Below the pieces are notes generated by a model. That model was not told the origin of the DNA. It searched no databases and worked only from the letters and a program-made list of their open reading frames with translations. A stretch of 64,000 nucleotides of DNA, taken from assembly GCF_004761875.1 (NCBI RefSeq), contig NZ_SJEY01000008.1, forward strand, positions 186,001-250,000. Reading direction: 5' to 3'. This stretch comes from Roseovarius aestuariivivens (GTDB lineage: Bacteria > Pseudomonadota > Alphaproteobacteria > Rhodobacterales > Rhodobacteraceae). A program made the position numbers and the translations under genes. Below are positions 9,161 to 19,445 of this stretch, piece by piece (within the stretch, counting starts at the first letter, position 1; each line of letters begins with the position of its first letter).

Positions 9161-10348
9161 TCAGGGCAACCGGTTTCTGCCCGGGCCCTCGTTCGGTACG
9201 CCGAGATGCGCGGCCACGCAGGCGGCCACGTCAACGAAGTCCATCCAGCCCAGCTTTCCCGGGCCGAGCCCGGCGATCAGGACGGGCACGCATTCCCGGG
9301 TATGGTCTGTGCCCGGCGCGGTCGGATCGTTACCATGATCGGCGGTGATCACCATGATGTCGCCACCACGCAGCGCCGCAAGGACCGGACCGATCGCAGC
9401 GTCGAACCACTCCAGCGCCTGCGCGTAACCTGCCGCATCCCTGCGATGACCGTAAAGGCTATCAAATTCCACGAAATTGACAAAAGTGAGTGAGCCGTCC
9501 TCGGCCTCTTGGACGGCGCGGGACAAATGCGCCATCAGCGCTGCATCACTGCCTTTGGCCAATGTGTCGATCCCCCGCATCGAGAAGATGTCGCCGATTT
9601 TGCCAAGGGCATGAACCCTGCGGCCCGAGGCATGAACCCAGTCGCACAGTGTCCGGCTTGGCGGCGGCATGGCGAAATCGCGCCGGTTGCCGGTACGGGT
9701 GAAACCAGTCTGCGCGGTGCCCACGAAAGGACGCGCAATCACCCGGCCGACCCCCATTCCGTGCAGGACAGGCGCAAGGCGCGCGCAGGTCTCCATCAGG
9801 CGGTCAAGCCCGAAGCGTTCTTCGTGCGCGGCGATCTGGAAGACACTGTCGGTTGAGGTGTAGCAGATCGGCCAGCCGGTGCGCATGTGTTCCGCCCCGA
9901 GCCGGTCGAGGATCTCGGTCCCGGACGCGTGGCAGTTTCCCAGTATACCATCCGTGCCCGCCTCTTTCTGAACGCGTGCAACCAGCTCATCCGGAAAGGC
10001 AGGGGTCTTTTGCGGGAAGACGTGCAGCGGTTTGTCCACCGGAGCACCCGCCAGATCCAAGTGCCCGGACGGAGTGTCCTTTCCCGCCGCCTGCGGCACC
10101 GCGACGCCCCAAAGGCCCCCAGGTCGCGCCGCTAGGCCCGGGGCGGTCTGGCCCGAGGCCTGCCGGAGCGCAGCGCCCAGTCCGAGCGCATCGAGATTTG
10201 GCAGGTGAAGTCCGCCGTCCTGCGCCTGTGCGATATGCCCTAGGGTGTTGGCCGCAGTATCCGCCACACCGCCACTGCTGTAGTTCGCCGCGTCCGGCGC
10301 AGCGCCGATCCCGACGGAGTCCATCACAACGAGAAACGCGCGTGTCAC
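9161..10348 (-). CDS. deoB: Phosphopentomutase
   Basis: A 395-residue alkaline-phosphatase-superfamily enzyme. The N-terminal [12 protein letters not shown] (Asp10) and the late [19 protein letters not shown] hold the metal ligands typical of DeoB. It moves phosphate from C1 to C5 of ribose or deoxyribose, feeding sugar phosphates from nucleosides into central metabolism. It starts with GTG, and that start overlaps the deoA stop codon in a GTGA arrangement (10345-10348), indicating translational coupling. Length and motifs are standard. Confidence 0.95.
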   Translation of the reverse strand: MTRAFLVVMDSVGIGAAPDAANYSSGGVADTAANTLGHIAQAQDGGLHLPNLDALGLGAALRQASGQTAPGLAARPGGLWGVAVPQAAGKDTPSGHLDLAGAPVDKPLHVFPQKTPAFPDELVARVQKEAGTDGILGNCHASGTEILDRLGAEHMRTGWPICYTSTDSVFQIAAHEERFGLDRLMETCARLAPVLHGMGVGRVIARPFVGTAQTGFTRTGNRRDFAMPPPSRTLCDWVHASGRRVHALGKIGDIFSMRGIDTLAKGSDAALMAHLSRAVQEAEDGSLTFVNFVEFDSLYGHRRDAAGYAQALEWFDAAIGPVLAALRGGDIMVITADHGNDPTAPGTDHTRECVPVLIAGLGPGKLGWMDFVDVAACVAAHLGVPNEGPGRNRLP

Positions 10349-11652
10349 AACCCGATCCGGTCATGGACCAGCGGCGGAATCTCCGGACATGTGTCGGTGA
10401 TCTCGATGGCGCGGCCAATCGCGGCCTCGGCGGCATCGGCATGAGGCGACCGGCTGGCGTGCAGTCGCAGGAGAGGTTGACCGCGCGTGACCGGCGTGCC
10501 GAGCGGCAGGATGTCCGACAGACCCACGGCAGGATCGATCCGGTCTGTTTCGACGTTGCGCCCGCCGCCAAGACCGACCACGGCCCGTCCCAGTACGGTA
10601 CCGTCGATGGCCCCGATATAACCATCGCGCGGCGCTTTCACTTCGCGGATCACAGTGGCTTCGGGCAGGAACCGCGCCCACGAGTCTACAAAGCCGATCG
10701 GTCCGCCCATCGCTGCGATCATGCGGCCGAAAATCTCCGCCGCGGTGCCTGACCCGATGGCCTCTGCGATCCTCTCAGCGCCCTGAGCCTCGGTATCGCA
10801 AAGCCCTCCAAGCCGTAAAGCGGCGCCGCCAAGCGTGCAGGTCAGGTCGTGCAGCGGTCCAGTCCTCACCCCGGTGATGACTTCCATCGCGGAAGCCACT
10901 TCGACCGCGTTGCCCGCTGCTGGCGCCAGAGGCTGGTTCATGTCCGATATGATCGCACCGGTACGGCAGCCCGCGGCGTTCGCGGTCTCGACCAGCGCAT
11001 CGGCCAGCGCCCGCGCCTCGCCAAGCGTGCGCATGAACGCCCCCGAGCCGACTGTGACGTCAAGCACAAGTCCTTGCAATCCGGCCGCCAGCTTCTTGGA
11101 AAGGATCGAGGCGGTAATGAGATCAAGGCTTTCGACGGTGGCGGACACGTCGCGGATCGCGTAAAGCCGCCTGTCGGCGGGCGCCAAAGTCGTGTTGGCC
11201 GCCGCGATAACCACACCCAGGTTTTCCACGATCAGGCGCATCTTGGCGTCCGGCAGATCGGTTCCCACGCCAGGTATCGCCTCGAGCTTGTCGAGCGTCC
11301 CACCGGTATGACCCAGCCCGCGACCCGAGATCATCGGAACACAGGCACCGCAGGCAGCCAACGCAGGAGCAAGGACGAGGCTCACGCAGTCGCCGATCCC
11401 ACCAGTGGAATGCTTGTCGAGCACGGGCCGTCCTGCGGCCCAAGACAGCACTTTGCCGCTGTCGCGCATGCCCAGCGTGAGCTCGGTACGCGCCGGTCTG
11501 TCCAACCCGCGAAGCAAAACCGCCATGGCAAACGCCCCGGCCTGTGCGTCGCTGACCGCGCCAGTGGCCAGTCCGTCGGCAAATTCCAACAGCGCACCTT
11601 GAGGAAGCTGAGCGCCATCGCGGATGGCTTCAATGGTGTCCCGGGCCGTCAC
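10345..11652 (-). CDS. deoA: Thymidine phosphorylase
   Basis: A 435-residue enzyme. The signature KHSTGGIGD with Lys80 and the phosphate-binding loop is present, as is the upstream GMRDSGKVLSW segment that is normally part of the family. It phosphorolyses thymidine and deoxyuridine to base and deoxyribose 1-phosphate, the substrate of the DeoB encoded next. It begins with GTG overlapping the cdd stop codon as GTGA (11649-11652), and its own stop overlaps deoB in the same way. The length is normal for bacterial DeoA. Confidence 0.95.
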   Translation of the reverse strand: MTARDTIEAIRDGAQLPQGALLEFADGLATGAVSDAQAGAFAMAVLLRGLDRPARTELTLGMRDSGKVLSWAAGRPVLDKHSTGGIGDCVSLVLAPALAACGACVPMISGRGLGHTGGTLDKLEAIPGVGTDLPDAKMRLIVENLGVVIAAANTTLAPADRRLYAIRDVSATVESLDLITASILSKKLAAGLQGLVLDVTVGSGAFMRTLGEARALADALVETANAAGCRTGAIISDMNQPLAPAAGNAVEVASAMEVITGVRTGPLHDLTCTLGGAALRLGGLCDTEAQGAERIAEAIGSGTAAEIFGRMIAAMGGPIGFVDSWARFLPEATVIREVKAPRDGYIGAIDGTVLGRAVVGLGGGRNVETDRIDPAVGLSDILPLGTPVTRGQPLLRLHASRSPHADAAEAAIGRAIEITDTCPEIPPLVHDRIGL

Positions 11653-12065
11653 CTGTCAGCGACGCCCAAATGCGATGGTCCGAAGGCTCCCGGCAATAGT
11701 TCGGCCAGGGTGGTCCGTTCGATCGTTCCATCGAGCGCGGCGATAGCGACAGGCACTTCCCCCGCGCCGAACTCGACCAGTTTCTGGCGGCATCCGCCGC
11801 AGGGCGCTGCAGGTCTCGTGTCACCGCCGACCACCCCGACAGCCGTCAGCCGCGTCTCGCCTGCTGCGATCATCGCGGCAAGCGCGCCAGCCTCGGCGCA
11901 GGTCCCTTCCGGGAACGCCGCGTTTTCCACATTGCATCCCACATAGACCATGCCCGTGGCTCCGCGCAACGCGGCGCCCACCGCATAACCGGAATAGGGC
12001 GCATAGGCGTTCTCGCGCACGGCCCGCGCCTGCGCCAGAAGCTCGTTCTCATCGTCTTGTGTCAT
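11649..12065 (-). CDS. cdd: Cytidine deaminase
   Basis: A 138-residue homotetramer-type cytidine deaminase. The zinc site is visible: Cys56 in GTCAEAGA with the proton-shuttling Glu58, and PCGGC with Cys89 and Cys92. NVENAAFPEGT is the nucleoside-binding segment. It deaminates cytidine and deoxycytidine to uridine and deoxyuridine. It is the first gene of the cdd-deoA-deoB-upp operon, and its divergent neighbour is maeB. The start MTQDDEN follows GGCAGG; an in-frame extension upstream has no family similarity. Confidence 0.95.
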   Translation of the reverse strand: MTQDDENELLAQARAVRENAYAPYSGYAVGAALRGATGMVYVGCNVENAAFPEGTCAEAGALAAMIAAGETRLTAVGVVGGDTRPAAPCGGCRQKLVEFGAGEVPVAIAALDGTIERTTLAELLPGAFGPSHLGVADR

Positions 12066-12211
12066 GCGTAACCTGCCGCTTTCCCTCTCCGCTGGCGCCA
12101 TGTTTGCGCAGCCAGCCCACCGGATGCAAGACACCGCTCGAAGTGCCATACCCGGTTGCGAAAACCAGAAGATGGTTTAAGGCTAAACAACACCCCGGCG
12201 GAGAGAAGCGA

Positions 12212-14491
12212 ATGACCGATAGCCCCAACGATCCCCTGCGCGAAGCGGCGCTCGCCTATCACGAGTTTCCCAAACCAGGCAAGCTGGAGATCCGGGCGAC
12301 AAAGCCGCTGGCCAACGGTCGCGACCTTGCCCGGGCCTATTCGCCCGGCGTGGCCGAGGCGTGCCTTCAGATCAAAGCAAATCCCGATGACGCGCGCCGT
12401 TATACCGCGCGGGGCAATCAGGTCGCGGTCGTCACCAACGGCACCGCCGTTCTTGGACTGGGCAATATCGGGGCACTGGCCGCAAAGCCGGTGATGGAAG
12501 GCAAGGCGGTTCTTTTCAAGAAATTCGCCAATATCGACTGCTTCGATATCGAACTCAACGAGTCCGATCCCGAAAAGCTGGCCGATATCGTGTGCGCTCT
12601 TGAACCTACTTTCGGCGCGATCAACCTTGAGGACATAAAGGCGCCCGATTGCTTCATCGTCGAGAAGATTTGCCGCGAGCGGATGAATATCCCCGTGTTC
12701 CACGACGATCAGCACGGCACTGCCATTGTGGTCGGCGCCGCCGCGCGTAACGCGCTTTTCGTGGCTCAAAAAGAGTTCTCGGAGATTAAGATCGTCTCCA
12801 CAGGCGGCGGGGCTGCGGGCATCGCCTGTCTGAACCTGTTGCTGAAGCTGGGCGTGAAGCGCGAAAACGTCTGGCTCTGCGACATTCACGGGCTGGTCTA
12901 CAAGGGTCGCACCGAAGATATGAATCCGCAGAAAGAGGCCTTTGCGCAGGACACCGACCTGCGCACGCTGGATGAGGTGATCGAAGGCGCGGACCTCTTC
13001 CTTGGGCTGTCCGGAGCGGAGGTGCTTAAGCCCGAGCATGTCAAGAAGATGACCGGCCGCCCGATCATTCTTGCCCTGGCCAATCCGGTGCCAGAGATTT
13101 GGCCGGACCTGGCGCGCGACGTGGCCCCGGATGCGATCATTGCCACGGGCCGCAGCGACTTTCCCAATCAGGTCAACAACGTCCTGTGCTTTCCGTTCAT
13201 CTTTCGCGGTGCGCTCGACGTCGCCGCAACCGAAATCAATGACGAAATGGAAATCGCATGTGTCGAGGCCATCGCCGAGCTTGCGCGCGCGACCACTTCG
13301 GCCGAGGCGGCGGCGGCCTACCAGGGCGAGCAATTGACCTTCGGGGCCGACTATCTGATCCCGAAGCCGTTTGATCCTCGCCTGTCAAGCGTCGTGCCGG
13401 CCGCAGTGGCCCGCGCGGCGATGGAAAGCGGGGTCGCCAAACGCCCGCTTGAGGATCTCGTGGCCTACCGCGAAAAGCTGAACGCGTCGGTGTTCAAGTC
13501 CGCTCTTCTGATGCGCCCGGTCTTCGAGGCCGCAGCCACCGCGTCGCGCCGGATCGTCTTTGCCGAGGGCGAAGACGAGCGTGTTCTGCGCGCGGCTCAG
13601 GCCATTCTGGAGGAAACCACCGAATTGCCGATTCTCATCGGGCGACCGGACGTGATCGCGCAGCGGTGTGAACGGATCGGTCTTCAGATCCGTCCGGACG
13701 AGGATTTCAGCATCGTGAACCCTGAGCGCGACCACCGGTATCGAGACTACTGGGCGACCTACCACGACATCATGAAACGCCGGGGCGTAACGCCGGATCT
13801 GGCAAAAGCGATCATGCGCACCAACACAACCGCCATCGGGGCCGTAATGGTTTATCGGGGCGAGGCGGATTCGATGATCTGCGGGTGCTTTGGCGAATAC
13901 CGCTGGCATCTGAACTACGTGACGCAGGTCTTGGGCGATGCGCAGCATCATCCGCATGGCGCGCTGTCGCTGATGATCCTCGAGGATGGCCCTCTTTTCA
14001 TCGCTGACACCCATGTGCGCAGCCGGCCAACGCCAGAGGAACTTGCCGAGACCGCCATCGGGGCCGCGCGCCACGTCCGCCGCTTCGGTCTGGAGCCAAA
14101 GATTGCCTTCTGCTCTCAATCACAATTTGGCAATCAGGGCAGCGATTCAGGAAACAGATTACGGGCGGCGCTGGAAATCCTCGACAGCCGGACGCGCGAC
14201 TTTGTCTACGAGGGTGAAATGAACCTGGACGCTGCGCTGGACCCCGAGTTGCGCGAACGGCTTTTGCCCGGCAACCGGATGGAAGGCGCCGCAAATGTCC
14301 TGTTGTTCTCGAACGGGGACACGGCCTCAGGAGTGCGCAACATCCTCAAAATGAAATCCGGTGGATTAGAGGTCGGGCCGCTGCTGATGGGAATGGGTAA
14401 CCGGGCGCATATCGTGACGCCATCTATTACGGCGCGGGGCCTTCTGAACATGGCCGCGATCGCCGGCACGCCGGTCGCCCATTACGGCTAG
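12212..14491 (+). CDS. maeB: NADP-dependent malic enzyme with phosphotransacetylase-like C-terminal domain
   Basis: A 759-residue protein. The N-terminal malic domain (about 15-165) has the [10 protein letters not shown] and FHDDQHGTA segments, the latter carrying metal ligands. The NAD(P)-binding domain follows ([15 protein letters not shown] near 195), and the region from about 430 to the end is a phosphotransacetylase-like domain ([40 protein letters not shown]). In MaeB this fusion domain is regulatory, responding to acetyl-CoA, rather than catalytic. The enzyme decarboxylates malate to pyruvate with NADPH. The start MTDSPNDPL follows GGCGGAGAGAAGCGA. It is divergent from cdd. Confidence 0.96.
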   Translation: MTDSPNDPLREAALAYHEFPKPGKLEIRATKPLANGRDLARAYSPGVAEACLQIKANPDDARRYTARGNQVAVVTNGTAVLGLGNIGALAAKPVMEGKAVLFKKFANIDCFDIELNESDPEKLADIVCALEPTFGAINLEDIKAPDCFIVEKICRERMNIPVFHDDQHGTAIVVGAAARNALFVAQKEFSEIKIVSTGGGAAGIACLNLLLKLGVKRENVWLCDIHGLVYKGRTEDMNPQKEAFAQDTDLRTLDEVIEGADLFLGLSGAEVLKPEHVKKMTGRPIILALANPVPEIWPDLARDVAPDAIIATGRSDFPNQVNNVLCFPFIFRGALDVAATEINDEMEIACVEAIAELARATTSAEAAAAYQGEQLTFGADYLIPKPFDPRLSSVVPAAVARAAMESGVAKRPLEDLVAYREKLNASVFKSALLMRPVFEAAATASRRIVFAEGEDERVLRAAQAILEETTELPILIGRPDVIAQRCERIGLQIRPDEDFSIVNPERDHRYRDYWATYHDIMKRRGVTPDLAKAIMRTNTTAIGAVMVYRGEADSMICGCFGEYRWHLNYVTQVLGDAQHHPHGALSLMILEDGPLFIADTHVRSRPTPEELAETAIGAARHVRRFGLEPKIAFCSQSQFGNQGSDSGNRLRAALEILDSRTRDFVYEGEMNLDAALDPELRERLLPGNRMEGAANVLLFSNGDTASGVRNILKMKSGGLEVGPLLMGMGNRAHIVTPSITARGLLNMAAIAGTPVAHYG

Positions 14492-14503
14492 TGCAAGCGG
14501 GTC

Positions 14504-14561
14504 TTTGCAAACCGGTGTGACAATTGCAAACTAGCTCGGGAAATCCGCGCGACTTTGCAAA
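14504..14561. promoter_or_regulatory. Three TTTGCAAA-type boxes upstream of prpE (candidate ScfR/RamB/PccR sites)
   Basis: Perfect palindromes TTTGCAAA lie at 14504-14511 and 14554-14561, with a one-mismatch copy ATTGCAAA at 14523-14530. This octamer is the core recognised by the short-chain fatty acyl-CoA regulators RamB and PccR. The last box ends 19 bases before a candidate -35. The match is visible; binding is inferred. Confidence 0.6.
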
Positions 14562-14580
14562 TCTTGCTGCAGGTTCTGGC

Positions 14581-14608
14581 TTGGCGGCGGCGGTCACCCT
14601 GCGATAAT
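14581..14608 (+). promoter_or_regulatory. Candidate sigma-70 promoter of prpE
   Basis: TTGGCG (14581-14586), a 16-base spacer, then GATAAT (14603-14608), about 80 bases before the prpE start codon. Both hexamers are imperfect, and the start point is not known. Its placement just downstream of the TTTGCAAA boxes fits an activator-controlled promoter. Confidence 0.45.
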
Positions 14609-14688
14609 CTGCCACGCCGAGGCTACCGAGACTTGCCGCAACGGCAAACGATCCCGTAACGCTATCGCGGACACCGGAGGAGAATACC

Positions 14689-16581
14689 ATGGGATACAAA
14701 GAGGTCTACGAAAGCTGGAAACAGGATCCTGAAACCTTCTGGATGCAAGCAGCCGATGCAATCGACTGGGATCGCAAACCGTCGAAAGCGCTCTTTGACG
14801 ACAACGCTCCGATATATGAATGGTACAGCGATGGCATGGTCAATACCTGCTGGAACGCGGTAGACCGCCATGTCGAGAGCGGACGCGCCGATCAGGCCGC
14901 AGTAATTTATGACAGCCCGATCACCGGACGGAAAGAGACGATCACCTACATCCAACTGCGCGACCGGGTCGCATCGCTGGCCGGCGCGCTAAAGGCCAAG
15001 GGGGTCGAGAAGGGCGACAGGGTCATCATCTACATGCCCATGGTCCCTCAAGCGCTGGAAGCAATGCTGGCCTGCGCCCGTCTAGGCGCAATCCATTCCG
15101 TCGTCTTCGGTGGGTTTGCCGCCAACGAACTTGCCGTGCGGATCGACGATGCCAAGCCGAAAGCGGTGATTGCCGCCTCCTGCGGGTTGGAGCCGGGCCG
15201 TGTGGTCAGCTACAAACCGCTTCTCGACGGCGCGATCGAGATGGCGGCGCACAAGCCTGACTTTACCGTGATCCTGCAGCGCGAGGAACATGAGGCCACA
15301 CTGAAGGACGGATACGATTTTGATTGGTACGAGTTGCAAAAGGGCGTCGCGCCCGCCGATTGCGTGCCGGTCGAGGGCAATCATCCGGCATACATCCTTT
15401 ACACGTCCGGGACGACCGGTGCGCCCAAGGGCGTGGTGCGCGCCACGGCCGGACATCTCGTTGCGCTGAACTGGTCGATGAAGAACATCTACAATGTCGA
15501 GCCCGGCGAGGTGTTCTGGGCGGCTTCGGATGTGGGCTGGGTCGTCGGTCACAGCTATATCTGTTACGGGCCGCTTATTCACGGCAACACCACGATCGTC
15601 TTCGAGGGCAAGCCGGTCGGCACGCCCGATGCAGGCACGTTCTGGCGCGTCATCGAAGAGCACAAGGTGCGGTCGTTCTTCACCGCTCCAACCGCCTTTC
15701 GCGCGGTCAAGCGAGAGGATCCCAAGGGCGAATACCTCAAGAAATACGACCTTTCGAACCTGCGCGCGATCTATCTTGCGGGAGAACGCGCCGATCCCGA
15801 CACCATCGAGTGGACCCAGGCCATGACCGGCAAGCCGGTCTATGACCACTGGTGGCAGACCGAGACCGGCTGGACAATCGCCGGCAATCCCGTGGGGATC
15901 GAGGCGATGCCGGTCAAGATCGGCTCGCCGACCGTGGCGATGCCGGGCTATGACGTACAGATCCTCGACGAGGCAGGTCATCCCGTGGGTCCGAACACGC
16001 TTGGCGCGATTGCGGTCAAGCTTCCCCTTCCGCCCGGCACACTGCCGACGCTCTGGGGTGCGGAGGAACGGTTCCGGAAGAGCTATCTCACGACGTTTCC
16101 GGGCTATTACGAGACTGGCGACGCAGGCATGATCGATGAGGACGGGTACCTTTACATCATGGCGCGCACCGACGACGTGATCAACGTTGCGGGTCACCGC
16201 CTCTCCACCGGCGCGATGGAAGAGGTTCTTGCCAGCCACCCGGACGTTGCCGAATGCGCCGTGATCGGCGTCTCGGATCAGCTCAAGGGCCAGCTTCCTG
16301 TGGGCTTTGTGTGCTTGACCAAGGGCGTCGACCGCCCACACGAGGAAATCACAGCGGAATGCGTAAAACTGGTTCGCGACAAGATCGGCCCGGTGGCCGC
16401 CTTCAAGCTGGCTCTGGTCGTCGATCGTCTGCCTAAGACGCGCTCGGGCAAGATTCTGCGGGCGACTATGGTGAAAATCGCTGACAACGAGGAATTCCGT
16501 TTGCCCGCGACAATCGACGATCCGGCCATCCTCGATGAGATCAAGACCGCCCTTCAGAGCATCGGCTATGGGGCCAAATAG
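14689..16581 (+). CDS. prpE: Propionyl-CoA synthetase
   Basis: A 630-residue ANL-superfamily ligase. The P-loop ILYTSGTTGAPKGVV is near residues 237-251, and ASDVGWVVGHSYICYGPL near 280-297 is typical of PrpE rather than acetyl-CoA synthetase. The adenylation lysine in RSGKILRA is about residue 588. It activates propionate, and less efficiently acetate, to the CoA ester. GGAGGAG precedes the ATG by seven bases. The upstream region carries TTTGCAAA boxes expected for propionyl-CoA-responsive control. The downstream CIA30 gene overlaps its 3' end by 14 bases. Confidence 0.92.
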   Translation: MGYKEVYESWKQDPETFWMQAADAIDWDRKPSKALFDDNAPIYEWYSDGMVNTCWNAVDRHVESGRADQAAVIYDSPITGRKETITYIQLRDRVASLAGALKAKGVEKGDRVIIYMPMVPQALEAMLACARLGAIHSVVFGGFAANELAVRIDDAKPKAVIAASCGLEPGRVVSYKPLLDGAIEMAAHKPDFTVILQREEHEATLKDGYDFDWYELQKGVAPADCVPVEGNHPAYILYTSGTTGAPKGVVRATAGHLVALNWSMKNIYNVEPGEVFWAASDVGWVVGHSYICYGPLIHGNTTIVFEGKPVGTPDAGTFWRVIEEHKVRSFFTAPTAFRAVKREDPKGEYLKKYDLSNLRAIYLAGERADPDTIEWTQAMTGKPVYDHWWQTETGWTIAGNPVGIEAMPVKIGSPTVAMPGYDVQILDEAGHPVGPNTLGAIAVKLPLPPGTLPTLWGAEERFRKSYLTTFPGYYETGDAGMIDEDGYLYIMARTDDVINVAGHRLSTGAMEEVLASHPDVAECAVIGVSDQLKGQLPVGFVCLTKGVDRPHEEITAECVKLVRDKIGPVAAFKLALVVDRLPKTRSGKILRATMVKIADNEEFRLPATIDDPAILDEIKTALQSIGYGAK

Positions 16582-17140
16582 ACAAGGCCCGACACGCCGT
16601 GCCGCTCTCGTGGGTGGCGCGGCTCTTTGTTTGCTGCCACGAGGGGTCATGGCAGACACGATCCTTATCGACGATTTCTCCGACACAACGGGGCCGTGGC
16701 GCTTCTTCACCGATCAGGTGATGGGCGGGGTTTCGACGGGCGAGGGCCGTGTCGCCACAGAAGGCGGCGTGCGGTTCCTGCGGCTGACAGGCACTGTCAG
16801 CACGAAGAACCGCGGTGGCTTTATTCAGGCGCGGCGCGATCTGGACGCGCCACTGCCCGAGGATGCAAGTGCCCTGAGGATCAGGGTGCGGGGCGACGGA
16901 GAGACATATTTCATACACCTGCGCACGCGCGCCACGGCCCTGCCCTGGCAATATTATCAGGTGGCGTTCCGCGCCGCGAGGAACTGGCAGGAGATCACCC
17001 TGCCCTTCACCGCGTTCAAGCCATCCGGCCGGCTGTTGCCCGGCACACCGCGACCCGAGCGCGTGACCAGCGTGGCGCTTGTCGCTTATGGGCGAGACCA
17101 TGAGCCGGACGTTTCGCTCGCGCGGGTCGAAGCGGTCTGA
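16568..17140 (+). CDS. CIA30-family protein
   Basis: A 190-residue protein. After an N-terminal leader with a twin-arginine-like start (PTRRAALVGGAALCLLPRGVMA), residues from about 28 (ILIDDFSDTTGPWRFFTDQVMGGVS) to the end match the CIA30 fold, a galactose-binding-like beta sandwich named after a mitochondrial complex I assembly factor. LRTRATALPWQYYQVAF and WQEITLPFTAFKPS are conserved strands. The leader suggests export, possibly by Tat, which argues against a direct role in complex I assembly. The start ATG lies inside the last codons of prpE, suggesting translational coupling. Function unknown. Confidence 0.8.
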   Translation: MGPNRQGPTRRAALVGGAALCLLPRGVMADTILIDDFSDTTGPWRFFTDQVMGGVSTGEGRVATEGGVRFLRLTGTVSTKNRGGFIQARRDLDAPLPEDASALRIRVRGDGETYFIHLRTRATALPWQYYQVAFRAARNWQEITLPFTAFKPSGRLLPGTPRPERVTSVALVAYGRDHEPDVSLARVEAV

Positions 17141-17908
17141 TCAGGAAAACTGTTCGCGCAGCAACCGTTCTTCAAGCCCGTGACCGGGATCGAATAGCAA
17201 GCGGTGCTCGACCGAGGGCTCCGAGCGGACCTCGACCACGGTCACGTTTTCGATCCACTTGCTGTCGGCATCGGCCATGACTGGGCGTTTCTCGGGGTTC
17301 AGGACGTCGAACCTGACATGGGCGGTCTTGGGAAGGAGCGCCCCACGCCAGCGCCGGGGACGAAATGCCGCAACCGCCGTGAGCGCCAGCACATCCGAGC
17401 CGATCGGCAGGATCGGACCGTGAGCCGAGTAATTATAGGCGGTGCTGCCCGCTGGCGTGGCAACAAGCGCGCCGTCGCACACCAGCTCGTCGAGCCGCAA
17501 GCGCCCGTCGATGGTGATGCGCAGTTTGGCCGCCTGGGGCCCTGCGCGCAGCAGAGAAACCTCGTTGATCGCCAGCGCCTCATGCGTGCTGCCGTCCTGG
17601 CGTGTCGCGGTCATCGCCAGAGGGTTTATCACCTCTTCCTGCGCTTCATCCAACCGGTCAAGTAGGTCTGACTCACTGTATTCATTCATCAAAAAGCCGA
17701 CCGTGCCACGATTCATGCCGTAAACCGGAACGCTCAGGTTATGCTTGTCATGAAGGGTCTGGAGCATGAAGCCGTCGCCGCCAAGCGCCACGATCACCTC
17801 GGCTTCGGCCTCGGGGACGTTGCCGAACCGGGAGATCAAAGCCCCGCGCGCGGTCTGCGCCATGGGCACATCGCTGGCGACGAAAGCGATCCGTTTCTTG
17901 CTGGTCAT
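17141..17908 (-). CDS. nadK: NAD kinase
   Basis: A 255-residue protein. The GGDG motif of NAD and diacylglycerol kinases is in VALGGDGFML near residues 43-46, followed by the NE pair in LAINEVSLL and the nucleotide-binding TPAGSTAYNYSAHGP. It phosphorylates NAD to NADP in the cytoplasm. Its best start is MTSKKRIAFVA; another ATG lies four codons upstream (17920). It is convergent with the CIA30 gene, touching its stop, and divergent from glyA. Length and motifs are normal for alphaproteobacteria. Confidence 0.95.
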   Translation of the reverse strand: MTSKKRIAFVASDVPMAQTARGALISRFGNVPEAEAEVIVALGGDGFMLQTLHDKHNLSVPVYGMNRGTVGFLMNEYSESDLLDRLDEAQEEVINPLAMTATRQDGSTHEALAINEVSLLRAGPQAAKLRITIDGRLRLDELVCDGALVATPAGSTAYNYSAHGPILPIGSDVLALTAVAAFRPRRWRGALLPKTAHVRFDVLNPEKRPVMADADSKWIENVTVVEVRSEPSVEHRLLFDPGHGLEERLLREQFS

Positions 17909-18073
17909 TGGGACATACATCCAAAAGCATGACTGGACCCGGATCGAAGCACACTTTAACGACGCACACCAGCAATGCCGGCGACAAGGCGGCTTTTGTC
18001 GCTTTACAACCTTTAAAACAGTCTAGGTTTCCGATAGGAAATCTAACAAAACCTCTTGGACGGAGAAGAATTC

Positions 18074-19381
18074 ATGGCACATGACGGAAATCAGTCGTTT
18101 GTTTCGGAAGGGTTTTTTACCGAATCGCTCGCAACGCGCGACCCTGACCTGGCCAAGGCCATCAGCCAGGAACTTGGCCGTCAGCGTGAGGAGATCGAAC
18201 TGATCGCCTCGGAAAACATCGTGTCTGCGGCGGTGATGGAAGCCCAAGGCAGCGTGATGACCAACAAATACGCCGAAGGATATCCGGGCCGTCGTTACTA
18301 TGGTGGCTGCCAGTTTGTGGATATCGCCGAAGAACTGGCCATCGAGCGCGCGTGCAAGCTCTTCAATTGCGGGTTCGCCAACGTGCAACCCAATTCGGGA
18401 AGCCAGGCCAACCAAGGCGTGTTCCAGGCCCTGCTGAAGCCCGGCGATACCATTCTTGGCATGAGCCTTGACGCCGGTGGGCACCTGACCCACGGCGCGG
18501 CCCCGAACCAGTCGGGCAAGTGGTTCAACCCGGTTCAGTACGGCGTGAAGCGCGATACGCTCGAAATCGACTATGACCAGATCGCGGAGCTCGCAAAAGA
18601 GCACAAGCCGCAGATGATCATCGCCGGCGGTTCGGCCATCCCGCGCCAGATCGACTTTGCCAAATTCCGCGAGATCGCCGACAGCGTTGGTGCCTATCTG
18701 CTTGCAGACGTTGCACATTTCGCCGGCCTTATCGCGGCGGGCGAGTATCCGAACCCGTTCCCGCATGTGCATGTCGCCACGACAACGACGCACAAGACCC
18801 TGCGCGGCCCACGCGGCGGCATGATCCTGACCGATGACGAGGCAATGGCCAAAAAGTTCAACTCGGCCATCTTCCCCGGCATTCAGGGCGGCCCGCTGAT
18901 GCACGTGATTGCCGCCAAGGCCGTGGCTTTTGGCGAGGCGCTGCGCCCCGAGTTCAAAACCTACCAGCAGCAGGTGATCCGCAACGCGCAGGCGCTGGCC
19001 GATCAGCTCCACAAAGGCGGTCTGGACACCGTGACACACGGCACCGACACCCATGTGATGCTGGTGGACCTGCGCCCCAAGGGCGTGAAGGGCAACGCCA
19101 CCGAAAAGGCGCTCGGACGGGCGCATATCACCTGCAACAAGAACGGTGTGCCGTTTGACGACGAAAAGCCCACCGTCACAAGCGGCATCCGGCTTGGCAC
19201 GCCTGCCGGCACGACGCGCGGTTTTGGTGAGGCCGAGTTCCGCCAGATCGGCGACTGGATCAACGAGGTGGTCGACGGGCTGGCGGCGAATGGCGAAGAG
19301 GGCAATGCCGCCGTCGAGGAGAAGGTGAAGGGCGAAGTCGAGGCGCTTTGCAAGAAGTTCCCGCTCTACCCGAACCTATAA
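18074..19381 (+). CDS. glyA: Serine hydroxymethyltransferase
   Basis: A 435-residue PLP enzyme. The Schiff-base lysine is Lys241 in [14 protein letters not shown], and [16 protein letters not shown] and [15 protein letters not shown] are the conserved N-terminal segments. It interconverts serine and glycine while loading one-carbon units on tetrahydrofolate. GGAGAAG precedes the ATG. An imperfect palindrome at 18024-18045 (arms TAGGTTTCC and GGAAATCTA) lies just upstream and might be an operator, but I cannot assign a regulator. A strong terminator follows the gene. Confidence 0.97.
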   Translation: MAHDGNQSFVSEGFFTESLATRDPDLAKAISQELGRQREEIELIASENIVSAAVMEAQGSVMTNKYAEGYPGRRYYGGCQFVDIAEELAIERACKLFNCGFANVQPNSGSQANQGVFQALLKPGDTILGMSLDAGGHLTHGAAPNQSGKWFNPVQYGVKRDTLEIDYDQIAELAKEHKPQMIIAGGSAIPRQIDFAKFREIADSVGAYLLADVAHFAGLIAAGEYPNPFPHVHVATTTTHKTLRGPRGGMILTDDEAMAKKFNSAIFPGIQGGPLMHVIAAKAVAFGEALRPEFKTYQQQVIRNAQALADQLHKGGLDTVTHGTDTHVMLVDLRPKGVKGNATEKALGRAHITCNKNGVPFDDEKPTVTSGIRLGTPAGTTRGFGEAEFRQIGDWINEVVDGLAANGEEGNAAVEEKVKGEVEALCKKFPLYPNL

Positions 19382-19400
19382 GCCATTACGAAATCAAGAG

Positions 19401-19433
19401 AAAACCCGCGCGGCAGGCCTGCGCGGGTTTTTT
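19401..19433 (+). terminator. Rho-independent terminator of glyA
   Basis: Arms AAAACCCGCGC (19401-19411) and GCGCGGGTTTT (19421-19431) pair perfectly over 11 bp around a 9-base loop and run into a T6 tract. It lies 20 bases after the glyA stop. Because the arms include A and T runs on both sides, it could also stop transcription arriving from the opposite strand. Confidence 0.9.
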
Positions 19434-19445
19434 CGTGCGCGGGTT

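Noticed and set aside
9853..10752. Plus-strand frame across deoB and deoA
   Set aside because: It crosses a conserved gene junction with GTGA coupling on the other strand and reads as Arg/Pro-rich noise.
18024..18045. Imperfect palindrome before glyA considered as a riboswitch or operator
   Set aside because: It is short with one mismatch, and no glycine or other riboswitch core could be recognised. It is noted only in the glyA entry.
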